In this document: in pieces, positions 8,641 to 16,895 of the stretch | Layout of the letters: the number at the start of each line of letters is the position of its first letter | How positions within the stretch are numbered: position 1 is the first letter of the stretch | Assembly (NCBI GenBank): GCA_000018565.1 | Contig: CP000875.1 | Span: forward strand, 2,123,199-2,187,198 | Direction of reading: 5' to 3' | DNA length: 64,000 bases | Source: Herpetosiphon aurantiacus DSM 785 | GTDB taxonomy: Bacteria; Chloroflexota; Chloroflexia; Chloroflexales; Herpetosiphonaceae | Notes under the pieces: model-generated | The model's input: the letters and a program-made list of their open reading frames with translations, nothing else | Database searches by the model: none | What the model was told of the DNA's origin: nothing | Position numbers and translations under genes: made by a program

Positions 8641-10350
8641 CTAGGGCTGTGATGCGAGCTGTTGCTGCTGTTGGGCTTGCGTAAGGGTTTGGTGCAGGAA
8701 ATCATCCAAGGCGTGAGGCCATGGGCGGGTAATGCTTGGCCACGCATCCAAACCCACACTATAATCATTGGTTGGCGTGATGATTACTAGCGCCTGATCG
8801 GGGTTACTGGCTACGATTGCATCGATCAAGCTATGCGCACTGACAAAGGCTAACGTCGCATCCAAGACAACGATCGCTGGCTCTTCCTGTTGATAGATCG
8901 CCAGCGCCTCGCGACTATCCAAACAACTTACGATGCTCCAATTGGTAGCTTGGAGCTGCTGGCCAAATTCGGCAACCGTGTTGGGATTATCATCAACGAC
9001 TAAGATCGTTTGATTGCTTGTTGATTTGACATAACTTTTGTGACGCTGCTCCCACGCAGCTTTGGTGGGCAGACACACTTGAAATTGGGTTCCTTGGCCA
9101 AGCTCGCTTTCGACGGTAATGTTGCCGCCATGCAAATCGACAAGTTGTTTGGTGATACTCATGCCTAAGCCAGTGCCCTCATATTCACGGTCATCGGCAC
9201 TTTGAATTTGGCGAAACGATTCCCAGATAAACTGCTGTTGTTCGCGGGCGATGCCAATCCCGGTATCGTGCACGCTGATATTGACGGTTGTCGCGGAAAA
9301 CTCCAGAGCCACCCGAATCTGGCCAGTTTCAGTAAATTTGATCGCATTCGAGAGCAAATTCAAGACGATTTGTTTAATCGCTTTACTATCAGCCCAGGCC
9401 AAGCCAGTGCCATCGGCATGATGGTAGGCAATTTGTAAACCTTTTGATTCGGCTAAAGGCCGCACGGTTTCCAAGACTTCTTGGGCGATATCACCACAAT
9501 CGACTTGGCCGAATTGTAATTCGATGCGGCCAGCTTCGATCTTCGATAAATCTAAAATGTCGTTGATGAGGTGGAGGAGATGTTCGCCAGCGCCGCGAAC
9601 TTGATCTTGGTAGCTTTTTTGTTGGCTGTTGAGAGGGCCGAACCAATCGATAAACTCGGTCATATTGATGATCGCATTGAGTGGCGTGCGCAATTCGTGG
9701 CTCATGGTGGCCAAAAATTGTGATTTGCGCAGGTTGGCTTGCTCGGCAAGGCGCTGAGCCGATTTGGCTTCTTGCACGCTGGTGGCTAATTGAGCCGTGC
9801 GCTCATCGACCAAATGTTGCAAATTGGCTTGGAGATGAAGCGATTGGCGCAGAGCGTTTTCGAGTGCCCGCACGAGCAACCAGAGTAGGAAAATTACGAT
9901 GCTTAAAAAAAGTAAATTATAATACGTTATCGATCTAATTTCAGCTTGATAAATATAAAAAAAGATAAATACTAATCCTATATTAAAAAAACCACTTAAA
10001 ATCATTCTAAATGAGCCACTAATTAATCCAACCATAATAATTGGTAATAAAAATAATATAGTATGATCGGATATTAATCCATTTAAGCGATCTCCATCAC
10101 CTGCTACATAGATAACATACAAGAATCCAGTAATACTTAAAACAATTCCTTTAAATGAATATCTTTCAGAGAAAAAGAATAACATAATTATATATAATAT
10201 GGCCATAGCAATAACTTCATAATTGATTTCATCATAGGCAAAGATGACAAATAATATGGAATATATAGTTAATCCCAACGCAATTCCACAGCAATATTTA
10301 AACGCAGTTTTGCGCAGCTTACGCACCGATTCAAATTCATTTAAATCCAT
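8641..10350 (-). CDS. Membrane hybrid histidine kinase with C-terminal receiver-like domain
   Basis: 569 residues. Residues about 17-160 hold roughly six hydrophobic helices (MASE-like membrane sensor). A coiled-coil linker leads to HisKA with phospho-acceptor His218 in FLATMSHELRTPLN, then HATPase with N-box LNLLSNAIKFT, DTGIGIA and GTGLGMSI. The last ~110 residues are a receiver fold (VVDDN, VVLDAT, IITPT), but the conserved Lys-Pro is Arg-Pro (ITRPW), so it may phosphorylate abnormally. ATG at 10350 was chosen because AAGGAG lies seven bases upstream; extending the frame to 10470 gives no site. The DNA for the membrane part (about 9900-10300) is strikingly AT-rich compared with the kinase part. 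Confidence 0.92.
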   Translation of the reverse strand: MDLNEFESVRKLRKTAFKYCCGIALGLTIYSILFVIFAYDEINYEVIAMAILYIIMLFFFSERYSFKGIVLSITGFLYVIYVAGDGDRLNGLISDHTILFLLPIIMVGLISGSFRMILSGFFNIGLVFIFFYIYQAEIRSITYYNLLFLSIVIFLLWLLVRALENALRQSLHLQANLQHLVDERTAQLATSVQEAKSAQRLAEQANLRKSQFLATMSHELRTPLNAIINMTEFIDWFGPLNSQQKSYQDQVRGAGEHLLHLINDILDLSKIEAGRIELQFGQVDCGDIAQEVLETVRPLAESKGLQIAYHHADGTGLAWADSKAIKQIVLNLLSNAIKFTETGQIRVALEFSATTVNISVHDTGIGIAREQQQFIWESFRQIQSADDREYEGTGLGMSITKQLVDLHGGNITVESELGQGTQFQVCLPTKAAWEQRHKSYVKSTSNQTILVVDDNPNTVAEFGQQLQATNWSIVSCLDSREALAIYQQEEPAIVVLDATLAFVSAHSLIDAIVASNPDQALVIITPTNDYSVGLDAWPSITRPWPHALDDFLHQTLTQAQQQQQLASQP

Positions 10351-10520
10351 CAAAAAACTCCTTGTTCGGCAGCCACGATCAACCAAGTGCTGGCATAGAG
10401 CACTGGCGGTGGCAGGCAGATCATGGCTTAGTATGAGTATACGCCAGCCAAATGCACAGCAATTGTACAAAATAAGCCAGTTTTTGGGTTAAACGCAGTG
10501 CGTCATGGTCGGCGAGTCTA

Positions 10521-10529
10521 TGGTATACT
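10521..10529 (+). promoter_or_regulatory. Extended -10 promoter element upstream of etfB
   Basis: TGGTATACT has an extended -10 form (TGN then TATACT, five of six to consensus). The -35 region is weak. Transcription would start about 60 bp before the etfB ATG. Confidence 0.45.
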
Positions 10530-10596
10530 ATGGCCAAAGCCACAGCACCTGCTTGTGGTGAAGGAGCCACTCAGCAAACCAACGGAGGTTTCTTGA

Positions 10597-11370
10597 ATGC
10601 ACGCAGTAGTTTGTGTTAAGCAAGTTCCTGAACAAAATAGTGTGAAAATCACTGCCGATAAGCAGATTAACACCGACGGAATCAATCCAATTATCAATTT
10701 GTTTGATGAATATGCGATTGAAGAAGCCTTGCAGTGGGCCGAAAAGAACGATGGCCAAGTGACCGTGATCAGCCTTGGTAGCGATGATGCCACTGATTCA
10801 CTCAAAAAAGCCTTGGCTATGGGTGCTAACGAAGCTGTGTTGATCAATGACCCAGCTTTGGAACATGTTGATTCACAAAGCGCTGCCAAAGTTGTTGCCG
10901 CCGCGATCAAGAAACTCGATAATGTTAATATCGTGTTTTGTGGCAAGCAAAGCACCGATGACGAAACCGGCCAATTTGGCCCAGCCTTGGCTCGCTTCCT
11001 TGGTTGGTCACAACTTACCTATGTTTTCAAAGTGCACGAATTAACCGAAAGTAGCATTGTGGTTGATCGCGCCTTGGAAGATACCCTCGAAACCGTCGAA
11101 GCCTCGTTGCCTGTCGTCGTGACCGCCGTCAAGGATTTGAACGAGCCACGTTACCCATCATTGTTGAAGATTCGCAAAGTCAGCAAGCAACCAATTCCAA
11201 CCTGGGGTTTAAGCGATCTGGGGCTTAGCGGCAGCGATGTTGCTGGCAATGTCCAAGTGGCTGATCGTGTACCACCACCAGCCCGCCCATCTGGCGAGAT
11301 GATGAGTGGCAACGTGCAAACCCAAGTTAGCAGCTTAGTGCAAAAATTGGTTGAAAATCAAATCCTATAG
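10597..11370 (+). CDS. etfB: Electron transfer flavoprotein, beta subunit
   Basis: 257 residues, the family length. The N-terminus MHAVVCVKQVPEQNSVKI, the FDEYAIEEAL block, the ADK-like GKQSTDDETGQFGP motif and VPVVVTAV-type strands identify EtfB. With EtfA it forms the AMP- and FAD-binding heterodimer that takes electrons from acyl-CoA dehydrogenases and passes them to the quinone pool. GGAGG precedes the ATG. It is followed by etfA after 133 bp that carry a heptamer repeat. Confidence 0.97.
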   Translation: MHAVVCVKQVPEQNSVKITADKQINTDGINPIINLFDEYAIEEALQWAEKNDGQVTVISLGSDDATDSLKKALAMGANEAVLINDPALEHVDSQSAAKVVAAAIKKLDNVNIVFCGKQSTDDETGQFGPALARFLGWSQLTYVFKVHELTESSIVVDRALEDTLETVEASLPVVVTAVKDLNEPRYPSLLKIRKVSKQPIPTWGLSDLGLSGSDVAGNVQVADRVPPPARPSGEMMSGNVQTQVSSLVQKLVENQIL

Positions 11371-11452
11371 TAAATCAAAAGGCAAAAATCAGAAGGCAAA
11401 ATAGCCCATACCAATGGACTACTTGCGCTATATGATTGATGATCTTGACGTT

Positions 11453-11487
11453 GACTTTTGACTTTTGACTTTTGACTTTTGACTTTC
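11453..11487 (+). repeat. Tandem heptanucleotide repeat (GACTTTT) x5
   Basis: Five consecutive 7-mers, four GACTTTT and a last GACTTTC, end just before the ribosome site of etfA. Looser related A-rich units (AAAGGCAAAAATCAGAAGG) lie at about 11377-11400. Heptamer tandem repeats of this sort are known from multicellular bacteria such as cyanobacteria. Confidence 0.9.
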
Positions 11488-11503
11488 ACAATGAGGTGTT
11501 TTC

Positions 11504-12481
11504 ATGGCTAGTGGCGTTTGGGTCTTAATCGAACATAAAAATGGCGAAGTTGGGGCAATTTCCAAAGAATTATTGGGCAAAGGCAAAGAAATTGCCGATG
11601 CACTTGGTCAAGCAGTAGCTGCCTTGGTGCTTGGTAACAATACCGCCAGCTTGGTCGAGCAAGCATTTGCTGCTGGTGCAAGCAAAGCCTATGTGGTTGA
11701 TGATGCCAATTTAGCGCAATATACCACTGATGGTTATGTCGCTGCGGCCAAAGCTGCAATCGAAGCCCATCAACCAGAAGTCTTTTTGACTGGTTCATCG
11801 TTGCAAATGCGCGATTTTACGGGAGCCTTGGCTGCTGAATTGGGTGTTGGGCTTGCTCCTGATGTGACCAACATTGGAGTTGAAGCTGGTCAATTGACCG
11901 CTGTGCGCCCTTCACACGGCGCAAATGTGATCAACAGCCTAAGTTTTGGGGCTGCTCGCCCAGCGATTGCCTCGGTTCGTCGCCAAGTTGGCAAGCCAAT
12001 TGCTGGCGCTGGTGCTGGTGAAGTGGTCAATGTGGCGATGCCTGCGGTGAACATTCGCACCAAAGTGCGTAACGTTGAGCAACGTACTGGCGCGGTTAAC
12101 CTCGCCGATGCAACCGTGATCGTTTCGGGCGGTCGTGGGCTTGGCTCACCTGAAAACTACGAAAAACTCATCCCTGAGTTGGCTCGGGTGATGGGCGGAA
12201 CCCACGGTGCTTCTCGTGCGGTAGTCGATGCTGGCTGGATCGCTTACGAGCGCCAAGTTGGCCAAACTGGCAAAACTGTTGCGCCAAAATTGTATGTTGC
12301 CTGTGGTATTTCCGGCGCAATTCAGCACCTCGCTGGCATGCGCTCGTCAAATACCATCGTGGCGATCAACAAAGATCCTGAAGCACCGATTTTCAAGGTG
12401 GCAACATATGGGATTGTTGGCGATATCAATGAAGTTTTGCCCGCTTTGACCGCTGAAGTCAAAGCTAAAACTGGTCGCTAA
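11504..12481 (+). CDS. etfA: Electron transfer flavoprotein, alpha subunit
   Basis: 325 residues. The N-terminal half is the subunit-contact domain. The C-terminal FAD domain shows [24 protein letters not shown], the [19 protein letters not shown] block and NKDPEAPIF, all hallmarks of EtfA. It binds the redox-active FAD and pairs with EtfB encoded upstream. A GAGG site lies nine bases before the ATG. A strong terminator 25 bp after the stop closes the etfBA operon. Confidence 0.97.
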   Translation: MASGVWVLIEHKNGEVGAISKELLGKGKEIADALGQAVAALVLGNNTASLVEQAFAAGASKAYVVDDANLAQYTTDGYVAAAKAAIEAHQPEVFLTGSSLQMRDFTGALAAELGVGLAPDVTNIGVEAGQLTAVRPSHGANVINSLSFGAARPAIASVRRQVGKPIAGAGAGEVVNVAMPAVNIRTKVRNVEQRTGAVNLADATVIVSGGRGLGSPENYEKLIPELARVMGGTHGASRAVVDAGWIAYERQVGQTGKTVAPKLYVACGISGAIQHLAGMRSSNTIVAINKDPEAPIFKVATYGIVGDINEVLPALTAEVKAKTGR

Positions 12482-12505
12482 ATAAATCTCATCGTACAGT
12501 GTAAG

Positions 12506-12541
12506 AACGCGGGTCAAAGCTTTGCTTTGATCCGCGTTTTG
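12506..12541 (+). terminator. Rho-independent terminator of etfBA
   Basis: AACGCGGGTCAAAGC and GCTTTGATCCGCGTT pair over 15 bp (one G-T wobble) around a TTT loop, and the 3' arm runs into TTTT. Confidence 0.9.
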
Positions 12542-12579
12542 TTATGGTTAAACGCAATTAAAATAGTTGCGCCGATAAC

Positions 12580-12620
12580 AAAAACCACGTCAATGAATAA
12601 TGTTCATTGACGTGGTTTTT
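12580..12620 (-). terminator. Terminator of tRNA-His
   Basis: A near-perfect 18-bp stem (12580-12597 with 12603-12620; core ACCACGTCAATGAA) with a 5-base loop. It begins eight bases beyond the tRNA 3' end and is flanked by A/T runs on both sides, so it can work in both directions. Confidence 0.88.
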
Positions 12621-12627
12621 GCTTCTG

Positions 12628-12703
12628 TGGGGTGGCTGAAGGGGCTCGAACCCTCAACATCCTCAGCCACAGTGAGGCGCTCTGCCATTGAGCTACAGCC
12701 ACC
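12628..12703 (-). tRNA. trnH: tRNA-His (anticodon GTG)
   Basis: 76 nt with encoded CCA. The acceptor stem GTGGCTG/CAGCCAC carries the extra 5' G opposite C73, the identity mark of tRNA-His. The anticodon arm is CCTCA-CTGTGGC-TGAGG with GTG at the anticodon; the T arm is GAGGG-TTCGAGC-CCCTT. A consensus promoter lies upstream and a terminator directly downstream. Confidence 0.98.
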
Positions 12704-12737
12704 ATATTTATATTGGCTTGTTTCGTAAGCCGTGAGG

Positions 12738-12766
12738 ATTATAGCACGATCTGATTGTATTGTCAA
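12738..12766 (-). promoter_or_regulatory. Consensus promoter of tRNA-His
   Basis: On the minus strand TTGACA (12766-12761), 17 bases, TATAAT (12743-12738): both hexamers match consensus perfectly. Transcription should start about 28 nt before the mature tRNA 5' end. Confidence 0.92.
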
Positions 12767-12827
12767 ATTTGCTGAACCCATGATCCTACGTTACAAGCCG
12801 TGATTTACCGATGGGCTACATGTTCAA

Positions 12828-13043
12828 TTAATCAAGTCGCTGATCGGAGCTTGATCCATGAAACCAAGCATAAACATAGGTAACGGCATCAGGATTAAGC
12901 TCCAGCAGCAGATACCGGTAATCGGCCATTTCTCTGCCAACTCCAAGGCTTTTGAGCGTATGCAGAATTGTTGATGGCCGATTTCCTTCATGATGGAGCC
13001 TCATAATCAGCGATTTGATTAATTCAGGAGTTTATTGGTTCAT
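12828..13043 (-). pseudogene. Small hypothetical gene broken by a stop at codon 4
   Basis: An ATG at 13043 preceded by AAGGA reads Met-Asn-Gln, then TAA, then continues in the same frame for 67 codons with protein-like sequence (TPELIKSLIMRLHHEG ... MADYRYLLLELNPDAVTYVY) to a TAA at 12828. One base change (CAA to TAA) would explain the stop. A shorter 58-residue product could begin at the ATG at 13004, but it has no good ribosome site. I do not recognise the family. The alternation of charged and aliphatic residues and the LLLELNPDAVTYVYAWF run argue for real coding ancestry. Confidence 0.45.
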
Positions 13044-13116
13044 AGCAGTCCTTTGTGATCTTCGTAGCTCAATCCGCTAGCTGCTGAACCCCAACCCCTC
13101 GCCCTTCAATCCTCGC

Positions 13117-13145
13117 TTGACGTGAGCAGCAAGCTTCATTACACT
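13117..13145 (+). promoter_or_regulatory. Promoter of asparaginase gene
   Basis: TTGACG (13117-13122), 17 bases, TACACT (13140-13145). The start site would be about 43 nt before the ATG at 13195. Confidence 0.6.
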
Positions 13146-13194
13146 CAATTGCTGAAGCCACTTACGATTCACAGCCTTCGGGCAGGGAGACTAT

Positions 13195-14160
13195 ATGCAC
13201 AACGTTGTGGTTATTACAACGGGCGGCACGATTTCGACCAAACGCACACCGCAATGGAGCGGCGCAGTTCCAATGCTCAAAGGCGATGATTTTTCGGCGA
13301 TGCTCCCACGCGGCGAGTTTAATGTTAGCTTTCAAGATTTTACCAATTTGCCAAGTAGCCATATTACCCCAACCATGGCCCTCGATTTAGCGCAACGGGT
13401 CAATAGTTTGTTGCTAGGCGAGGCTGATGGGGTGGTGGTGACCCATGGCACCGATACCTTGGAAGAAAGCGCCTTTTTATGCGATTTGTTGATCGATTCG
13501 AATAAACCGGTGGTGTTTACTGGCTCGATGCGGATTGCTACCGATGTGGGTTATGATGGCGTGACCAATTTAACTGGGGCGATTCGCGCCGCCGCTGCTC
13601 CGCAAAGCCGTGGGCTTGGCGTGATGGTCGCTTTCAATGATCGTTTGTTTTCAGCTTCGACGGTGCAAAAAATCGATTCACAAACTGCTGATGCCTTCGA
13701 TGCGCCTGGTTTTGGCCCCGTTGGCAGTTTGACAGGCGCAACCGTGCGGATTCATCATCAGCCCAGCGGTCGCCAATATATCCCATGTTCGCGGCTTGCT
13801 GAGCGAGTTGATTTAATTTATGCCACTCAAGGAGCCGATGATCGTCAACTGCGGGCGGCGATTGATACCAATTCACAAGGCATCGTGATTGCGGCGTTTG
13901 GTGGTGGGCGCGTGCCGCCGTGGTGGTTGCCAACCATCCAAGAAGCGCTCAACAAACGGATTCCGGTGGTGGTGACGACGCGCTGCTTGAAGGGCATTTG
14001 CTACGATGAATATGGCTATGTTGGCGAATATCATGATCTCAAACGGCTTGGTGTGATGTTTGCTCAGCAGCTTTCGCCAGTCAAAGCACGCATCAAATTG
14101 ATGGTTGCCTTGGGTGCAGCCGCCCATCCCCAAGAATTGCGTGAGTGGTTTGCTGAATAA
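13195..14160 (+). CDS. L-asparaginase (asparaginase/glutaminase family)
   Basis: 321 residues. Both catalytic threonine motifs are present: VITTGGTIST near the N-terminus and VVTHGTDTLEESA at about residues 81-93. The conserved SMRIATDVGYDG and the C-terminal TRCLKG block also fit. It hydrolyses L-asparagine to aspartate and ammonia. There is no signal peptide, so a cytoplasmic enzyme is expected. AGGGAG precedes the ATG and its own promoter lies 50 bp upstream. It converges on the GalT-like gene with a shared terminator. Type I versus type II cannot be settled by eye. Confidence 0.93.
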   Translation: MHNVVVITTGGTISTKRTPQWSGAVPMLKGDDFSAMLPRGEFNVSFQDFTNLPSSHITPTMALDLAQRVNSLLLGEADGVVVTHGTDTLEESAFLCDLLIDSNKPVVFTGSMRIATDVGYDGVTNLTGAIRAAAAPQSRGLGVMVAFNDRLFSASTVQKIDSQTADAFDAPGFGPVGSLTGATVRIHHQPSGRQYIPCSRLAERVDLIYATQGADDRQLRAAIDTNSQGIVIAAFGGGRVPPWWLPTIQEALNKRIPVVVTTRCLKGICYDEYGYVGEYHDLKRLGVMFAQQLSPVKARIKLMVALGAAAHPQELREWFAE

Positions 14161-14171
14161 TTCCTAAAATA

Positions 14172-14212
14172 AGTACGCCCTGCTCAGTTATTATAATGAT
14201 GCAGGGCGTACT
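14172..14212. terminator. Bidirectional terminator, asparaginase / GalT-like
   Basis: AGTACGCCCTGC (14172-14183) and GCAGGGCGTACT (14201-14212) form a perfect 12-bp stem with a 17-base loop between two convergent genes. Confidence 0.82.
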
Positions 14213-14236
14213 CACGTTTACGTTTAATTGTAAGAA

Positions 14237-15397
14237 TTAGGGAAATCGGCCTGCCAATGCATTGGCAATATTAAATGGATCACTGGCAACCACCGTGGCG
14301 GCATACAATTCCATCGCCCCAATATCCGAGCCACGGCTGTTGGGGTCGCCGCGATCAACGATCCGTACAATCGTTGGCACATTGGCCCACGATTCAGGCG
14401 TAGCGCTGAGCGGCGGCATGGTGATGCTCACATTAAAGCTTTGCACACCCAATTCAGTGACAAAACAATCGAGCACATGGTAGAGATATTGGGCTAACTC
14501 TTGCACATCGTTGCCAAACAGCACGACCTCTTTTTCCTTGATGGGCGTGAGCGAGACATAGCCATGGGTATTGTCGCTATGAATATTCAAGCCCAAACCC
14601 AAGGCCCGATGCACGCGCCAAAGATCTTGGAAATAATTAGCGTTATGTTGGTTGTGATATTGCTCAGCAGTGCGTCGCAACAACTCAACCTTGGGGTAAG
14701 CCATGCCATGGGAAACCGACATTTGAGCATGGCCATGAATGACCGATGCCCCCGAACGCCAGAGGCAATTCCAAATAAAAAATGGATAGATCGCCTGCGG
14801 ATCGGCGGTATGTACCGCATCGAACCAACGCCCAGCAGTCTGAATATAATCCTCGACCCGTTCGAGGTTGAAATTTAAAGGATTATGTTGATCGAAGATC
14901 AGCACGCCATGCCAGCCATCGAATTTGGCAACATTGGAAGCGCTCAGACAGTAACGTCCGCGCACTCGGCCAAAACGATCTTCGGGTGTGCCACTTTCGG
15001 GAGTACAAAAGCCCGCTTCATCCTGTGGGCCAGCACTGGCAGCGATAATTTGATCAATATCCGATTGATAACGGCCTTGCTGTGGTCGTAGCCCGCGAAT
15101 GCGGTTGAAAATTGCACCTTCGAGCGTCCATTGATTGGTAACCCGAATAATTTCTTGGTGCAACACAGCTTCGACACTGCCAAAAGCGCGTTCAATCCAG
15201 CCATGCATGCGGTCTGGTGGATGAATTGTGCCATGGCTCACATCAACGCGGAACAGCTGTCGCCACAAAGCGGCAACCGAGGGCGGCAAGCCCGCCACCA
15301 AACGCGGCAGATGAGTGATCACGGCTCCTCCGTGGTTAATGCTAAATAAGGCTTCTTCAAACGAATCCATCGTCCACAGCGACTCACGAACGCTCAT
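14237..15397 (-). CDS. Galactose-1-phosphate uridylyltransferase-like (HIT superfamily) protein
   Basis: 386 residues from ATG at 15397 (GGAG six bases upstream, overlapping the glgA stop by 14 bp). The nucleotidyl-transfer motif is seen as SVIHGHAQMSV, the His-X-His-X-Gln type used by GalT and related HIT enzymes; CLSASNVAKFDGWHGVLIF upstream matches the usual strand before it. It probably moves or cleaves a nucleotide-sugar or nucleotide phosphate bond. Overlap with glycogen synthase suggests a role in sugar-phosphate or glycogen metabolism. True GalT activity is not certain, as the classic His-Pro-His-Gly-Gln motif is altered. A longer frame to 15502 would lie inside glgA and is unlikely. 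Confidence 0.75.
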   Translation of the reverse strand: MSVRESLWTMDSFEEALFSINHGGAVITHLPRLVAGLPPSVAALWRQLFRVDVSHGTIHPPDRMHGWIERAFGSVEAVLHQEIIRVTNQWTLEGAIFNRIRGLRPQQGRYQSDIDQIIAASAGPQDEAGFCTPESGTPEDRFGRVRGRYCLSASNVAKFDGWHGVLIFDQHNPLNFNLERVEDYIQTAGRWFDAVHTADPQAIYPFFIWNCLWRSGASVIHGHAQMSVSHGMAYPKVELLRRTAEQYHNQHNANYFQDLWRVHRALGLGLNIHSDNTHGYVSLTPIKEKEVVLFGNDVQELAQYLYHVLDCFVTELGVQSFNVSITMPPLSATPESWANVPTIVRIVDRGDPNSRGSDIGAMELYAATVVASDPFNIANALAGRFP

Positions 15398-16895
15398 TCG
15401 CGTCTCCATAGCTAGCGCGTGGCCGACGCGCTGCACGACTGACGAGGGCACGTCGATAGAGTTCATCGTAGCGTTGGGCTGATCGTGCCCACGACCAATC
15501 ACAGTGCATCGCCCGCTTAACTGCGGCTTGCCAGAGTTCTGGGTGTCGATACAACTCTAGAGCACGCATCATTGTGCCATACAGCGATTGACTCTCTGGC
15601 TGGGTAAATCCAAACCCGTTGCCTGTCCCGGCATAGGTATTAATATTCTCAACGGTATCGGCTAGCCCACCAACCGCGCAAACTAACGGTAAACAGCCAT
15701 AGCGCTGAGCAATTAACTGATTCGTGCCGCCTGGCTCGACCAACGATGGCATTAATAAGACATCACTTCCTGCATAACACTGATGTGCTAGGGCTTCATT
15801 GAAGGTCAAGGCTACGGCAACTTGCTGTGGATGTCGTTGCTGCAAATCACTGAGCCATTCATGATAGCGGGCTTCACCAGTCCCCATTACCACACATTGG
15901 AATTGATGATGGCTTAAAACATTTTCGATCGTCTCAGCCAGAAGTCCCAAGCCCTTTTGATCATTCAGTCGTCCGATGAAACAAAACAATGGCTTGCTTG
16001 GATCAGCTTCCCAGCCCAATTGCTGTTGTAAGGCGATTTTGCAAGCTTGTTTTCCCGTTAAATCGTCGTAGCTAAATGGCTGGGCTAGGTACGAATCAGT
16101 AGCAGGATTATAGCGCCGATTGTCAATGCCATTCAAGACCCCAAACAGCCGATCACGCCGATCGCGCAACAATGGGTCGAGGCCTTCGCCGAATGCAGGC
16201 GTTAAGATCTCGCGGGCATGGGTTGGGCTGACCGTATTGATCATATCGGCATAATAGATGCCACGACTCATCAAATCGACCACCCGATGCAAACTTGGCA
16301 TATCCGAATGAGCAATATAGCCATATTCAGCGATGCCCGCCATCTCCAGCACCCGCTGACCAAACACGCCGCGATAGGCCAAGGTATGGATGGTATAAAG
16401 CGAGGCGGTGTTAGCAAAAAATTGATCGTCGCGATATGAGGTGCGCAGCCAGTTGGCCACAATTGCTGCATGCCAATCGTTTAAATGCACCACATCGGGT
16501 TGCCAGCCTTGGTCACGGGCAATTTCCAGCGTGGCCTTAGCCCAAAATACAAAGCGCTCAGCATCGCCATCGCCAAGGTAAACCTCAGGCTGACCAAACA
16601 AACGCTGGTTTTCGACCATCCACACCTTCACATCGCTATCGGGCAAGGCTGTGGTGTACCAAGTAGCAGGTTCGGCGGTATCAGCCAAAGGAATTGTTAG
16701 GGTGATTTGGCTTGGTTCAAGTTGCCAGCGGCTTGGCTCGATATGCCCATAACGCGGCATGGCCACAATCACTTCATGGCCCAAGGCTTGGAGGGCGCGG
16801 GGTAGCGAGGCGGCAACCTCAGCTAAACCACCAGTTCGGGCAAATGGCTCGACCTCGGAGGCGAAATATAGAATCCTTAACGGTTGTTCATTCAT
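15384..16895 (-). CDS. glgA: Glycogen synthase (GT5 family)
   Basis: 503 residues. The N-terminal loop EVEPFARTGGLAEVAASLP is the GT5 nucleotide-sugar site (usual Lys-Thr-Gly-Gly-Leu, here Arg first). The second domain has FIGRLNDQKGL and the catalytic PSLVEPGGTNQLIAQRYG. It extends alpha-1,4-glucan from ADP-glucose or UDP-glucose in the cytoplasm. The gene overlaps the following GalT/HIT-like gene by 14 bp. The start (ATG in MNEQPLRILYFASE) has only a weak ribosome site, but it fits the family N-terminus. Confidence 0.94.
   Translation of the reverse strand: MNEQPLRILYFASEVEPFARTGGLAEVAASLPRALQALGHEVIVAMPRYGHIEPSRWQLEPSQITLTIPLADTAEPATWYTTALPDSDVKVWMVENQRLFGQPEVYLGDGDAERFVFWAKATLEIARDQGWQPDVVHLNDWHAAIVANWLRTSYRDDQFFANTASLYTIHTLAYRGVFGQRVLEMAGIAEYGYIAHSDMPSLHRVVDLMSRGIYYADMINTVSPTHAREILTPAFGEGLDPLLRDRRDRLFGVLNGIDNRRYNPATDSYLAQPFSYDDLTGKQACKIALQQQLGWEADPSKPLFCFIGRLNDQKGLGLLAETIENVLSHHQFQCVVMGTGEARYHEWLSDLQQRHPQQVAVALTFNEALAHQCYAGSDVLLMPSLVEPGGTNQLIAQRYGCLPLVCAVGGLADTVENINTYAGTGNGFGFTQPESQSLYGTMMRALELYRHPELWQAAVKRAMHCDWSWARSAQRYDELYRRALVSRAARRPRASYGDANERS

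Noticed and set aside
11453-11487. Heptamer array considered as a short CRISPR
   Set aside because: Units are seven bases long and contiguous, without spacers.
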